64,000 nt of DNA from Orobanche coerulescens (lineage: Eukaryota; Streptophyta; Magnoliopsida; Lamiales; Orobanchaceae): assembly GCA_033398695.1 (NCBI GenBank), contig CM065805.1, forward strand, positions 76,786,762-76,850,761, in the 5' to 3' direction. The translations under genes and the position numbers were made by a program. Below, one piece after another: positions 19,526-31,158 of the stretch; the first letter of the stretch is position 1, and the number at the start of each line of letters is the position of its first letter. The notes under the pieces were generated by a model. That model saw only the letters and a list, made by a program, of their open reading frames with translations. It was not told where the DNA came from and did no database searches.

Positions 19526-19528
19526 TCT
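19526..19528. repeat. CACTA target duplication, left copy (TCT)
   Basis: TCT precedes CACTAGTAGAAA and is repeated at 28999-29001; 3-bp duplications are the rule for CACTA elements. Confidence 0.85.
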
Positions 19529-19557
19529 CACTAGTAGAAAAAGAGTCTTTCTTGATG
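19529..19557 (+). repeat. CACTA left terminal inverted repeat
   Basis: The first 12 bases are a perfect match to the inverted right end; imperfect similarity continues to about 28 bp (..TCTTTCTTGA). Confidence 0.85.
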
Positions 19558-21659
19558 CGCATTTGGCGTCATAAAGGGCCTTTATGACGCGCAAATGCTG
19601 GTCATAGAAGGACCAGTCATAACTCATTATGACTCGCATTTGTTCGTCATTGTACAATGACACGCACTTATGACACCCACTTTATGATGCCTTTTTCTGA
19701 CAACTATATATGCGTGTCATAAAAGTTATGACCCCTTTTTCTGATTTCAGTTTTTGCGTGTCATAACTTCAAAAATTTTTATTTTTTTTTCTGGCTTTTA
19801 TGACCCCGCTAAACTGCAATTATATACCAATTGTACCCAATTCATTACAAAACTCTTGATCGATTGTACAAAATTAACGCATTTCATATATATCTCAAAA
19901 CCATGCGTTAATTCATTACATGACTCGACTAAACTCGATCATGTCAAAATCGGATCAATATTATCCAGATTTACGATTACTACCAATTGTACCCATTTCT
20001 ACCAACCGTACCTATTCCTACAAACAGCTTTTACTCCCTAAAAATAAAATTCGACACATAAGTACACCATTCTTCTCGAATGTCGTCGAAATCCGCATCG
20101 ATGTAGTCGTTGCTTTCACCTCCAATCTAGTCAAATAAAACAACAAGTTAAAACAGTTTAAATAGGATCCGCGGACTAACTAAGCTAGACAACAAAGAAC
20201 AGTCACAAAACCACAAATCAATCACACCACGGTGACAACTTCAATTCACAATACAACTTCAATTCACGCTTAAATAAGACAACTAAGACCAACAGCCACA
20301 ATTCACAATTCACAGTTTAAATAAGACAACTAAGACCAACTACAAGATAGTTAGGATAAAGGTACCCGATTAATGAAAAAAATAGATCAGAATCAACTTA
20401 TCCAGTGATTCCAGTTACACTATTTACTTGTATGATAATCTGCAAGGTGAATATCTTTTTCGATGTATGGGATAACAGAATTTGTCAGACGACGATTCAA
20501 ATCTCTGCTAGATCAAATATAAGTACCTGAAAGTTCCTATTACTAAGTCAATGTAGTTCTAAGCAACAGTCAATCCTCTAAAATCTCAGATTCTCAATGG
20601 TAACTGCTGTATGATCCGATTCATGTGTCAGCAAAAGTTTATGGCAAAAGCTTAATAAAAATGTGCATCATATGATTCCAAAGCCATCAACATCACATGT
20701 TTCAGTTATATAAAAAATATCATGAGACGGTGTTGGTTCAAAGATAACTGCTATAGTCATATCACATTACGTGATTGATATTGTAAAATCAACACGTACA
20801 TCATGGAACATGACTCATTACTCACACAATGAATGAAAATAATAATTCCAGTGAGATAAAATGAAAGTCTGAAACTTCATGACAGTGGCATATGCAAGTT
20901 TGTGTTGCAAAATCAAGCAGGATATCCATATTAAGTTGTCATTACAATCGAGGCAAGTTCTTCAGATCTAAATGCAGCTTAAAAATACCATAAGAGCTCC
21001 TTTGCGGACTCTTCCCCACTACCAAAGCATGCAAGAGATCTAAGTTCCCTATAATCCCCTTCACTCATTATCACCAACAGCCACAATTCACAGTCACAAA
21101 ACTTCAATTCACAGTCACAAAACTAGGCAATAACAGGGACAACCGAGAGCCGGCAATAACCTACACTTACAACTAAAACCAGCTGCCAATTCATATTAAC
21201 AAAACAAATAACCTACACTTACAAGTAAAACAAGATGATCAATTAACTAGGCAATAACCTACACAAACTGAGATTCAATTACCAAGCAAGAAACAACCTT
21301 CACTTACAAGTTACGAAACAAGAAACAAGCATAATTAGACAAGTTAACTAGCCAATAACAGGACAACCGACAAACCGCATCTAAACTCTAAAACCAAATG
21401 CCAAAACACAGACACAAAAAATACAAACCAGACTCTAAACACCATAAAACAACACAAATCAACAAAATCAAATCAGACTCTAAACACCATAAAACAACAC
21501 AAATCAACAAAATCAAACCAGACTCTAAACACCATAAAACAGTTAAGACAAACCATTCCAACTACTTTAACCTACTTCATTCATACTCAGAATCATACCT
21601 ACTTCAAATAAACTAATAAAAAAGTAAACTTTATAGCTATTTTAAGTAATTAACTTACA
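19558..21659. other. CACTA left subterminal and non-coding region
   Basis: 19558-19780 is dense in short direct and inverted repeats around CGCGTCATAA, TTATGACGCGC and GTCATAA, the usual subterminal transposase-binding type. The rest is AT-rich with CACAATTCACAGTCACAAAAC-like simple repeats. No coding sequence recognised. Confidence 0.7.
21429..21543. repeat. 45-bp tandem repeat, about 2.6 copies
   Basis: Units beginning CAGACTCTAAACACCATAAA start at 21429, 21474 and 21519. They make the repetitive open frame at 21398-21616, which is not a real gene. Confidence 0.85.
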
Positions 21660-24600
21660 TTGTCATTTTCGAGAACCCGAACTCCATGCTTAACAACCTC
21701 CTTCATAAACTTCAGCATGAAGTACCCACATTCGGTGAATCCGGCCGACGTGGACACTACACAATGCATACGTATAATTGTTACAATTAATTACTAACTT
21801 TACTACAACTTAACTTTATATATCTTAAAACAACACAAGACTAATTACTACTGACCCTGCATAATCACATAAATATATATAATAACCTTAGATCAGTTAA
21901 CTAACCTTAGAATTAACCCGGATAAGTTTGGTTCTCTTTTGCTTCCAACTTGTACATCATACATTGCAATTGCCCTACACCGAATTAACCTGGCTTAAGT
22001 ATTACATCATAGAGATAATGGTTAAACTGAGAATTTGTATTACTTACGCATCCACTATTTGCTTAAACTGAGAATTGACATCGCTTGTCGTGAGGGAATC
22101 GAGATAATAGCATGTGCTTGTCTTCATATTAACGACGCCCAACACCCAATGTCTTCTACAAAAACAAAAATCAAATTGTTAAAAACAGCTAATATTTACT
22201 AATTAATTTAAAGATTGTCGAAAATCTAACCCGTGATTGTATGGCGATGACAATGTCATTTTGCTTCCTTGAAGATAATCGTTTTGCAATGACTCGACTT
22301 GCATCCTCGATATTCGGACCTCGCTTTACGTCCGTAAGTCATGGTTGCGATGGGTCATGAAACAAACTCCATGATCTTGTTGTGACCCATTCTTGATTTG
22401 CTCATACAAGAACCTGTTAAAATAGAGTTAATTAACTAAATTAACTACTAAATAATAAGTTAACTAAATTAACTAACTAAATTAACTAACTTACATGGTA
22501 TAAGATGCAACGACAGCACCACTTAATTCATCCATCGCAAAAAGCTTGTCAAAGTCATTCCAGTTTAAGTACCTGTTAAAATAAAGTTAACTAAATTAAC
22601 TAAGTAATTAAATTAACTAGCTAAAATAACTAAATTATAAGTTAACTAAGTTACGTGAAATTGTCGTACCCAAACAAATCATCCTCGCACTGCACTTTAA
22701 TGGAATCGACCTTCGCAACTTGTCCATCAACCATCATTGCAGTCATTTTCAACCCAAGCCTTTCGTTAATTCTCTTCCGTACTCTCTTCTGCCCTCTCGT
22801 CGTCATTTTTCTCAACGGATTTCCAAATTTTTCTTAGTTTTTGCAACAAAGGCGAGAGTTTCCGACTTTGGCCTTTATCCTTCACTTCAACTACAACATA
22901 TCAAGTCAAGTTATTATCAACATATCAACTACAAAAACTTGAAAAACTTGAAAAATAGAAAACTAGAAAAATACCGCAACCAAGTGTAACTTTTTCCCAT
23001 CATCCACATATGTTGTGCAATTGGTCAACCCGAGTAGGAGGACATTTTGGTCATTTTGTTAATAAAAATAGAAAACTTGAAAAATAATAAATGTTAAATA
23101 CAAAGATCGATCAGTTTACCTCGGTCGTTTTTGTCAACCGTCGGTTCTTCGTTGTTGGCTTCTCGTTGGCGCTTCTTCTTCTTTTCTTTTTTCTCGTGGG
23201 TCACAGCCTCCCAACTCTCCATTCTTCTTTCCTTCTTCTTCTTTTCTTTTGGCTTCTTCTTCATCTTTTTTCGCTTGTTTGCTTCTTCGATTCTGCGTTT
23301 CTCCTTTTCTTGGGCAAGATCCTTTTCTCCATCTTTTTGACCACCGCTATCTTGTTCTACACAAATATAACCAAGTCAAACTATAACTAACACTAATTAA
23401 CTAACTTAAACATAAAAAGTCAACTGTTTTATAATAAAAACATACCAAACCGTAACATGGAATGACTAGGTGATTCGCCAACTTAGTATGTACCCGAGGG
23501 CATCTTTAATGATCTCAACAAACTCATCGGGAATTGGATTCGGTAGCTTAGCTTCTCCTTGAACAGATGTATCAACGGTAACTTGAAGGTTCCCATCTAA
23601 TATATGAACAAATAAATATTAAATAAGTAAGAATATATATAAAGTTTAAATATATATAAATATATACCTTCAACAAACGGATTCACTATGGTTCCTTTGG
23701 CGACTATATTTGAAGGATCGTCGACCGCAAGATAGCATAATTTATCCTACACAAGATTTATATGTTAGTAAACCTGAGTGTTTAAGTTATAAATCCAAAC
23801 AGAATATATAAATGACTTACATTTGGTTCACTTGGTTCATTTGGTTCTTCGTCTTGATCGCTCCAGAAATGGTAATTACTTGCACCCTCAGAAGCATTAC
23901 TTCCACATCTTTTCATTCTTGCTAACTCATCTTCAACATCTCTGAGCCGTTGGTTCATCTTCTTAGCATGTTGTCTCAGGTACTGCTTGATATTTTTGGG
24001 TATTAGAAAGTACTGATGCGGTGTTATATAACGACCCATCCCACGAACACGCCCACGTTGTTCTTCGGTACCCAGAGCTTCTGTTAACAAATCTTGTGCT
24101 CCCATTGGATCTTCTATGAAATCTTTGTCCTTCTTTAGCTCCTCCTGAATACACAAACCAGATTACAAGTCAAACATACCAAAATAGTTAACAACAAACA
24201 AGCAACAAGTCAAACTTTTAAAAACTTATAACATACCAAAATAAAGAAGAGACTATATGAAACTTACAATTTTATCGATAACTTGTTGGACAGCTGGATC
24301 GAAACCTCCTTTCTTCTTTTCTCTTGCTTTTTTCCAACATTCTACCCGATCAATTTCTTATTCCTCTAGGTCAGTTTCTGTCATCTAAGTTGTCAACAAA
24401 ATAAAAGTCAATTAACATAAGAATATAATTAAATTAAATTAAATTAAAATAACATATACCATCTCAGAAATGAGTCCAGCATATCCCTTTCGGCTCAAAC
24501 GATGGTTGTACTTATTACGTGCCCGGATAGCTGACGCCTTTGCACTCCTTTCCTGTTTTACAAATACAAATAGTTAGAAACTTAAACAAATACAAATTAT

Positions 24601-25223
24601 AACTATTTAACAAACTAAAACAAATACAAAAAACTCAAAAGCTTTCTAAGTACTTAGTGATACGAAAAGCTTCCAGACTTTATAAATCACGGACGGATAA
24701 CATGCAGGAGGAGTATTTAATCGCTCCTTGGCCTCCTGGGACTCATCATCCTTTAGTGGCTTAATGTACTTCTTGTAGAGATAATGCTTGAAGTTTTTCC
24801 ACTTTACCCCGATTGAGTGGAGAACTTGCTTCCGACTCTTTAGGCTAACTACAAAATGTGTCAAACGTAAAAAACACAGTTAGAATAAATTACTAAAACT
24901 AATACATAATTAGAATAAAATATTTAAATTCTTACCAAAATATATTGCCAACAAGCTTCCTTTGTTTCAGCATCTACAACTAACCAAGAATCATAGGTTA
25001 TGGGAACCATAGATCTTGCAACCAATCCCTCAAAAGTTGTGCTTTTCTTCGCCTCGGTCCAAGTGGCACACCTCTTTATTATAAGTAATTATTGTTTTGT
25101 TCTTCGCCTTTGCTTTTATTATTGGGCCTCTTTGCTTGGAACCGATTCGGGATCCGACTCGAGAACTGCAACCGGTTCCGAAACATCTTCGCCGTCCGAA
25201 TCGTAACCGTAACCCGAGGCCAT
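21660..25223 (-). pseudogene. CACTA second gene: TNPA-like protein with C-terminal Ulp1 (C48) protease domain, multi-exon
   Basis: Reading right to left from ATG 25223 (M-A-S-G-Y-G-Y-D-S-D-G-E-D): an exon with M-V-P-I-T-Y-D-S-W ending at a GTAAG donor (24936); W-K-N-F-K-H-Y-L-Y near 24780; A-R-N-K-Y-N-H-R-L-S-R-K-G-Y-A-G-L (24552-24460); L-L-T-E-A-L-G-T..R-G-R-V-R-G-M-G (24100-24020) with a coiled-coil-like stretch; C-Y-L-A-V-D-D-P (near 23720); and a Lys/Glu-rich linker (23350-23100). Then F-L-Y-E-Q-I-K-N-G, and the protease: catalytic His in H-W-V-L-G-V (codon 22149-22151), Asp in Y-Y-L-D-S (22098-22100), Cys in E-C-G-Y-F-M-L-K-F-M (21728-21730). Many CACTA elements encode such a partner; TNPA binds subterminal repeats. 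Stops at 25119-25121 and near 24358 suggest decay, though the first may be intronic. Exon edges are approximate. Confidence 0.8.
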
Positions 25224-25336
25224 CTTATTACCAAAAAGCAACCTGTTTAAAATTAACAAAATAAATTGTTAACAAATAATAAATAAACAGTTAAATAGTA
25301 ACTAAACAGTTAAATAATAAATAAACATACCAAAAA

Positions 25337-27132
25337 CTAATGATCTAAGACGAATATGCCCTTGTCATCCGGGCGCGTACACTTAAAATTATCGTCTAGG
25401 TCTACTAAAGATAGGTTCATATCTTGTGTAACATCAAATTCACCCACATCATCATTTTCACTTAAATCTCCATATTTATGCATCCTATGTGGTGTGAAGC
25501 CAACAACTAACAGGTTCCTATCTTGTTGGTCCAGAACGAAAAAAACTTGTCTTGCTTGACTAGCTAATATGAAGGGTTCAGACCGTTGACCAAGCCTATC
25601 AAAGTTAACTACTGTGAACCCTAAATCATCTTTTCTTACTCCACGACTATCTACCCATTCACACATGAAAACAGGAATCGTAAATGTACGATAATCAAGA
25701 TCCCATATTTCCAATATGCGACCGAAGTAGGTAACAGCGCCGTACACCGGATTGGAGTCTTTTGCACTAGCAATCTGCATAGTATTTGCAACTATAGATA
25801 CTCCACTACCTTGAGTGGTTTTAGATTCATCGCGAGATTTTGTATGGAATTTATATTCATTTATGGCATAACCGGTATATTCACTAACGGCAAAATCAGG
25901 GCCTTTTGCTAACCAACGAACAGTTTCACAAATATTTTCCCCGTTAGCCAAACCCTTTTCAACCAACTTCTTAAACCAGCCACTAAACGTCCGACTATGT
26001 TGGGTCTGCAGCCATGTATTATTTCGACGCGGGTTAAGATCCTTAAGTTCTAACATATGCTGATTTATGTACGGTTCAACGTCGGCAGTGTTTCGTATTA
26101 CATAGAGATGAGCCTGATCAAGTAACTTAGAATCCACAACACGGATGGTAGCCGCTGATAAAGGTTTACCAGTGCGAATTCTTTCGTCAACTCGATCATT
26201 ACGATTTCCAATAGACTTCATGTTTTCTAAGTAACCGAAAATGAACTCTAATGCTTCCTCTGCCACATAACATTCTGCCATGCAACCCTCGGGTCGATAA
26301 TGGTTTCGTACATAACCCTTTAGTGTTTTCATGTACCTCTCAAACGGATACATCCACCTAAAGTGGACTGGGCCACATAACCTAACCTCTCTGACTAAAT
26401 GCACCATCAAATGAATCATGACATCGAAAAACGAAGGCGGAAAATACTTCTCTAATAAGCACAAAGTTAATACGATGTCATTTTGCAACTGCCTAGCTTA
26501 CTAACATCAACAACTTTACTACACACTCGTTGAAGAAGTGACACAACGATATAATAGTTTTCCTAACTTTCACGTCTAACACCCCTTTGATTGCAAAAGG
26601 AAGAATCATTGCATTAGTACGTGACAATCGTTGGACTTCAATCCATTCAACTTGAATCGTTGGACACCGATTCTTAAAATTGGAGGAATAGCCTTCGGCA
26701 CTTTTATGTTAGACAAATGTGTCATAAAACATAAGTTTCTCCGAGCCGTTTAATGAGTAGATAGTCTGGTGGAAGATAATGGCCGGACCCTTTCGGTTGA
26801 CTTATTAACTCAGCTTAATCCCCAACTCTTTAAGATCTTTTCGTGCGTTTAAACCGTCCCTTCGTCTTGCCTTGCAAATTGATAACGCCCCATAAATACT
26901 CTCGCATACATTTTTTCTATATGCATCACATCTAGCGGTGACAAACAAGCAAATGCTTCCAAGACTCTAGTTCAAAAAAATAGATTTTTATGAAAAGTTT
27001 CGATCTCGCATCGACGCTTTCTTTTATCTTTTCGATCTCTGCAAACGTGGCATTTTCTTCTTCTTCTTTGATATTTTCTTCTTCCACGTGTAAATATCCT
27101 TCTTTGCCTTAATCTTCTTACCCCATTTAGTC
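25337..27132 (-). pseudogene. CACTA TNP2-type transposase, middle and C-terminal part
   Basis: 26489-27132 is frameshifted several times but still shows V-M-H-I-E-K-N-V-C-E-S-I-Y-G-A-L and K-D-L-K-E-L-G-I, typical of the transposase core. From 26488 an open stretch gives L-L-E-K-Y-F-P-P-S-F-F-D, R-W-M-Y-P-F-E-R-Y-M-K and P-E-G-C-M-A-E (DUF4218 type), then a DUF4216-like domain with Y-A-I-N-E-Y-K-F-H-T and V-N-F-D-R-L-G. It ends at 25337. This continues the protein that starts at 28542. Confidence 0.88.
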
Positions 27133-28542
27133 TCAAACCCTCAAGATACTCAGAACTTCTTCACCCGATTTCGGTCTTCTAATCAGACCGCTCTCTTGTT
27201 GATTATTGAAATCCTTTTTTCTTTTGCGAAACGGATGTATTACTGGGAGGAATCTTCTATGCCCGAGGAAGCATACTTTTTTGGAATTTGTTAGCCATTG
27301 TGAGTAGGTCTCCTCGGAACATAATGGACACGCTTTATAACCTTTGGTAACACACCCCGACAGGTCACCATATGCGGGAAAGTCATTTATAGTCCAAAGT
27401 AAGACTGCTTTTAAATTGAAGAACTGTTTCCTATAAGCATCGTATGTCTTAACGCCCGGTTCCCACAACTCTTTCAGATCTGCAATTAGTGGTGCCAAGT
27501 AGACATCGATATTGTTACCAGGTTGCCTTGGACCTGTCAAGAACTTTCTTGACATACACAAATTAGAAGGCAGATTGTATGTTGCTAGGGTAACCGGCCA
27601 ACAACTATACTTTGCACTTAATGACTTATGAGGATTTATACCGTCCGCGGACAAGGCTAACCTCAGATTCCTATCTTCGTTTCCAAAGTCTTTCCACTTG
27701 TCATCAACAAGTTTCCAATATGGGGAATCAGAAGGATGTCTCAGCTTTCCATCACTGACCCGACCTTGCGCGTGCGAAGTCAGGTCCCGTGCGGTTTCTG
27801 GTGACGCGAACATTCTCCTAAATCTAGGAATTGGCAGAAAATACCAAACAACTTTTCTCAGCACGTTCTTGGTACTCTCCTTCCACCGAGAAGTGCCACA
27901 TGTTGGACATTGAGTAGCATCCTCATGTTCTTTCCAGAATAAGACACAGTCATTAGCACAAGCATGATACTTTATGTATTCTATAGTTAGGCCTTTTAAC
28001 AACTTCTTGGCTTCGTATAGCGACTTAGGGATTGCATTATTTGGAGGCAAAACATCATTTAGCTCGCCCAATAAAGCATCAAAGCTTGTATCAGACCAGC
28101 CAAATTGACCCTTCAAATGTTGGAATTTCAGCAACCCACTTAGTGCATTATGGTTAGACCCTTCATAAAGTGGCTTGTCGCATTGTTCAAGAAGTGACTT
28201 CAATGAACTAGGTTCATTCTCTGCATATGTGTAGGCATCATGTAGCATCTCCTTCGCGTAGTCGAACTGAGGAGGTCTAGGCTGATTAGACTCATTAGGT
28301 TCAGACTTAGATAAACTCTCTCCGTGGAAGGACCAACCCTTATACTTCTCATCGAACCCGTGTTTAAACAGGTGATAGCGCACGTTGGAAACTGAAGTGT
28401 GACACAAATTTATACAGTTTACACAAGGACATGGAATGGTGTCCGAATTCGGATTATTACATTGTGCAAACTCTAAAAATGCATTCACACCTTCCTCGTA
28501 CGCGATTGATAATCTATCGGACAGAATCCAAGATTTATCCAT
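27133..28542 (-). pseudogene. CACTA TNP2-type transposase, N-terminal part
   Basis: ATG at 28542. Residues 1 to about 75 are the transposase-associated domain (M-D-K-S-W..C-P-C-V-N-C..Y-H-L-F-K-H-G-F). A zinc-like segment follows (C-A-N-D-C-V-L-F-W-K-E..C-P-T-C), then the Transposase_21 region with L-S-A-D-G-I-N-P-H, N-D-F-P-A-Y-G-D-L-S-G and C-P-L-C. It stops at 27133, where full-length relatives run on. TNP2 would bind the terminal inverted repeats and cut the element out. The first 470 residues look intact. Confidence 0.92.
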
Positions 28543-28969
28543 GAGAGTTTTGATTAGGTTTTATGAACATACCTTTTTGATTACGCGACTGCAACTTCCA
28601 CAAAACGACCGAAATTAGGGCTTGAGAGATTTGGGGCAAAATCAACTGATGTGTGTGAGATTTGGGGGTGGATCGACTAAGTGTGTGTGTTTGAGAGATT
28701 TGAGTGATTTGAGTGATGAATCGACTGATGTTTGTGAGTGATTTATGAGATTTGGGTTAAGTGTGTGTGTTTGAGTGTGTTTCTTGTGTTGACGGGAATA
28801 GGAGGAATGAATCGATAAGTACGTAGGAGAGGAATGAAAACGATTATGACTGCCACTTTATGACACATGTAAACTCGCGTCATCGCTAATGGACATTTTA
28901 CGCGTTATGACTCTGATTATGTGACTAAGCTATTTGCGAGTCATCTTCGACTGTTGGTCATAAAAAAAG
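28543..28969. other. CACTA right non-coding and subterminal region
   Basis: 28600-28800 is GT-rich, made of GAGATTTG/GTGTGTGTTTGAG repeats. 28840-28969 has GCGTCATCG, ACGCGTTATGAC and GAGTCATC motifs related to the left subterminal repeats. This holds the 5' flank and presumed promoter of the transposase gene. Confidence 0.65.
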
Positions 28970-28998
28970 GGTCAAGGAAGGGGCTGTTTCTACTAGTG
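28970..28998 (-). repeat. CACTA right terminal inverted repeat
   Basis: Inverted match to 19529-19557, perfect for 12 bases. Confidence 0.85.
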
Positions 28999-29001
28999 TC
29001 T
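28999..29001. repeat. CACTA target duplication, right copy (TCT)
   Basis: Matches 19526-19528. Confidence 0.85.
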
Positions 29002-29533
29002 TCTAGTGATCAACAAGGGTTTCTTAAAACATTTATGGTAATTATTCCAACAAGTCATTTACATTACAATGAAACAAGGATTATTATTATACCAATGGTG
29101 TTATAAGTCTAGCAAGGAGAGTGTGGTTAAACTAAACATGATCCTTACCATATTAAAACACCAAGAACACACCATTACAAATCCTCTAGTCATCATGTTC
29201 ATCACTAAGTTGTTGAAAGCTTAACTACAACATGTTTATTTTGATTAATTCATCACTAGGTGAAATATACTTAATCACTATCATAATAAATTCGAGATTA
29301 TAGGGTTAAATTGTAGAACATACCTTCAGAAATGAAGAACAATACACCAAACCACAAGAACACAATATAAGCTTCAAGAATGTCTCCAACTTCCAATCAA
29401 CAAGCTCCAAAATCAAAATGTAAAGCTCCAACACAAGTTGGAAGAAGGTAAACTTGATCTAGGGATGAAGGGGGATGATTATATGGGTGAAAATCGGAGT
29501 TTGAACGTGCAAAATGAAAGACACAAGTTGTCT

Positions 29534-29540
29534 TTTTATA
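29534..29540 (-). promoter_or_regulatory. TATA box of the element A LTR
   Basis: The minus strand reads TATAAAA, 25 bp downstream (minus sense) of the nearest palindrome, whose minus-strand start is 29565. Confidence 0.6.
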
Positions 29541-29553
29541 ACAGCACAGTTCG

Positions 29554-29877
29554 TTACGTACGTTATCACAAGAGGATAACGTACGTTATCATCTTTACGT
29601 ACGCTACACAAAAAGTGTTACGTACGTAAGCTAAGTCCAGAGGCTACTGGACTGAAATACGAACTTCATTACGTACGTTACCTCTAGAAGCATTACGTAC
29701 ATAATGTAGGTCAACTAGGTTGCCTCCAAAAGATCAGATATTCGAATCCATCCGGCCCCACACGCCGAAAGTTGAGATCGGATACGATTGCACTGGTTAC
29801 GTACGTAACAGGTGCCCCTTTACGTACGTAAAGGCCTCAAAATAGCGTACGCTATGCCTAATGCTTAACGTACGTTA
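29554..29877 (-). promoter_or_regulatory. Palindrome array in the element A LTR (TTACGTACGTAA type)
   Basis: Units start (plus coordinates) at 29554, 29577, 29595, 29618 / 29669, 29693 / 29797, 29820, 29843, 29866. The last four are exactly 23 bp apart. Sequences are TTACGTACGTAA, TAACGTACGTTA and TAGCGTACGCTA. An AGTCCAG-AGGCTA-CTGGACT inverted repeat lies between groups at about 29634-29653. TACGTA is the A-box core known to bind plant bZIP factors; binding here is not shown. Confidence 0.85.
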
Positions 29878-30076
29878 GGCTCAGATTTTAATAGTTCAAT
29901 ATGCACTTATCTATACAATACTGAAAATTCAAACATAGTGCGAGTGATCATTTTTATTAAGTCTATTATGATATATTCTAACATCAATATTCATTTCACA
30001 AATGCAACAAGACTACAATAGTATTGAATTATCCGAATAGTACAACAGTAAGTAAGAATTTCCGTCGGATATTACA

Positions 30077-30220
30077 GTGTTTAGGGGTGGTGTTGCTCGG
30101 GATGAGTCGGGTCTTTGGATAGTTGACTTTGTGGTGAATATAGGAGATTGCTCTGTATTGTTTGGGGAGATTTGGTTGTCTTTGGCAGGGTTTGAATCTT
30201 GCATGATCTGGTCGGTGTGA
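30077..30220 (+). pseudogene. RNase H-like (RVT_3 type) fragment, probably from a LINE
   Basis: One frame reads G-G-V-A-R-D-E-S-G-L-W..N-I-G-D-C-S-V-L-F-G-E-I-W, the pattern G-G-x-x-R-D..G..G-x-C-S-V-L-x-x-E-x-W of plant RNase H-like domains from LINE elements. It stops at about 30218, and element A cuts it off on the left. It is probably the old target of A. The homology call is from motif memory only. Confidence 0.5.
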
Positions 30221-30870
30221 CTTATGAACGTTCAGCTTTTATTGTATCGGGCATATCCCGCTTTCCATTACCAAAGAAAGCGGGAAAGACATTGAGAGTT
30301 AATCTTGTGCAGAAGATAAATGAAAACTGTAACCTATGTGTTTTACAGTATATATACATATCTAGAGATTGGTTCATTTAGGAACCATACCCACATGTAG
30401 AAACTAAAAACAAATCATAGTCTTTTAATAAATATATCTGACAGTTTTCTTTCTTTTGTATGGTGGCCGAATTTTCAGCTTTCACTTGGAGGGGATATGG
30501 AATTTTTCAATAAAACATCGATTATTTTAAAATATTATAACTTACTCATTTTTTATTAGTTTTAGATGAAAACCATATCAAATTAATCATATTTTTATAA
30601 TATATGATTTAAGATACATATTGCAACATAGAAATATATATATATATATATGGGGGGTTTCAAATATCATTTTTAACAGCATTTGAAATACATATTTACC
30701 AACATCTTGTTTATGTAGTAACAACATCTGAAATACACATCCTGTAGCGATCCATTTTTATTAAATAGTTTTTTTCTAATTTTTAGGAAAAGAAAATATT
30801 GTGCAGCAGAAAATAAAATTTAAAACTCATCACCTATTCACAAGAATATTGTAATTTCCCAAAAGTATAA
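30221..30870. other. AT-rich sequence, no gene seen
   Basis: Contains a TA microsatellite at 30632-30649. From about 30742 (TGTAGCGATCC) it resembles the edge of an old LTR, split by the solo LTR that follows; that reading is weak. Confidence 0.4.
30866..30870. repeat. Probable target duplication of solo LTR B, left (TATAA)
   Basis: TATAA before 30871 compares with TGTAA at 34306-34310, four of five bases. Confidence 0.55.
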
Positions 30871-31158
30871 TGTAATATCCGGAATTTCTACTACTGTGGT
30901 TTAATATTATTTTATCCGAGTTATGTTGTACAGCGTGGAATCTGTACAGTATGGATAAAATAAATGAAGGACTAAGACATCTGTATTAGTATTATTACCG
31001 AACTTGGTTGACAGTTGTATTGGAAGACATTGTGTGCTGGGCTTATCGTATGAGAATGTTGTTGGAATATGTATATGTTTTCAGTATGTCGTTTGTTCGT
31101 ATTCTGCATGTCGAGACGTTGGACAAGAGTAGCTGGAAATGGCTAAATATAGGCTTGT

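Larger units (their letters stand above)
17936..19528 (-). repeat. Element A 5' LTR, part next to the primer site
   Basis: It starts (plus strand) TGTAACACCCC, the complement of the LTR end GGGGTGTTACA. The LTR continues after the CACTA insertion at 29002-30076, giving about 2.67 kb in all. AT-rich with no credible genes. Confidence 0.92.
19529..28998 (-). mobile_element. CACTA (En/Spm superfamily) DNA transposon, 9470 bp
   Basis: The ends are CACTAGTAGAAA and its complement TTTCTACTAGTG, flanked by TCT duplications. Two minus-strand genes lie inside: a TNP2-type transposase (25337-28542) and a TNPA-like gene fused to a Ulp1 protease domain (about 21660-25223). Both carry stops or frameshifts, so the copy is not autonomous now. 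It sits in element A's right LTR and is therefore younger than A. The length fits autonomous plant CACTA elements. Confidence 0.95.
1..30076 (-). mobile_element. Element A: minus-strand Ty3/Gypsy (Tekay/Del-like chromovirus), split by two nested insertions
   Basis: A long-LTR retrotransposon read right to left. Its right LTR ends at 30076 and its left LTR ends at 326, both with the same terminal bases (...ggatattaca). Between them lie a primer-binding site (17919-17930), a broken gag-pol (17509 to 12826) and a polypurine tract next to the left LTR. The 326 bp of left LTR visible differ from 29751-30076 at seven positions by eye, six of them transitions, so the insertion is moderately old. Element 1 (334-12793) and a CACTA element (19529-28998) are nested inside; without them A has an internal region near 5.1 kb and an LTR near 2.7 kb. 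The left end lies outside the window, so only one edge of the target site is seen. The clade assignment rests on the domain order and the C-terminal chromodomain-like tail. Confidence 0.9.
29002..30076 (-). repeat. Element A 5' LTR, outer part (continues 17936-19528)
   Basis: It joins across the CACTA insertion to form one LTR. It holds A's TATA box and palindrome array, and its last 326 bp match 1-326. Its end (..ggatattaca) is the right border of element A. Confidence 0.92.

Noticed and set aside
21398..21616. Repetitive small protein in the CACTA element
   Set aside because: Produced by the 45-bp tandem repeat; lies after the last Ulp1 exon with no start context.
23091..23390. Phe/Leu-rich plus-strand frames as membrane peptides
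   Set aside because: Antisense of the Lys/Glu-rich linker of the TNPA/Ulp1 gene.
30077..30381. A host gene flanking element A on the right
   Set aside because: The only coding signal is a short RNase H-like stretch of LINE type with a stop; nothing supports a host gene.
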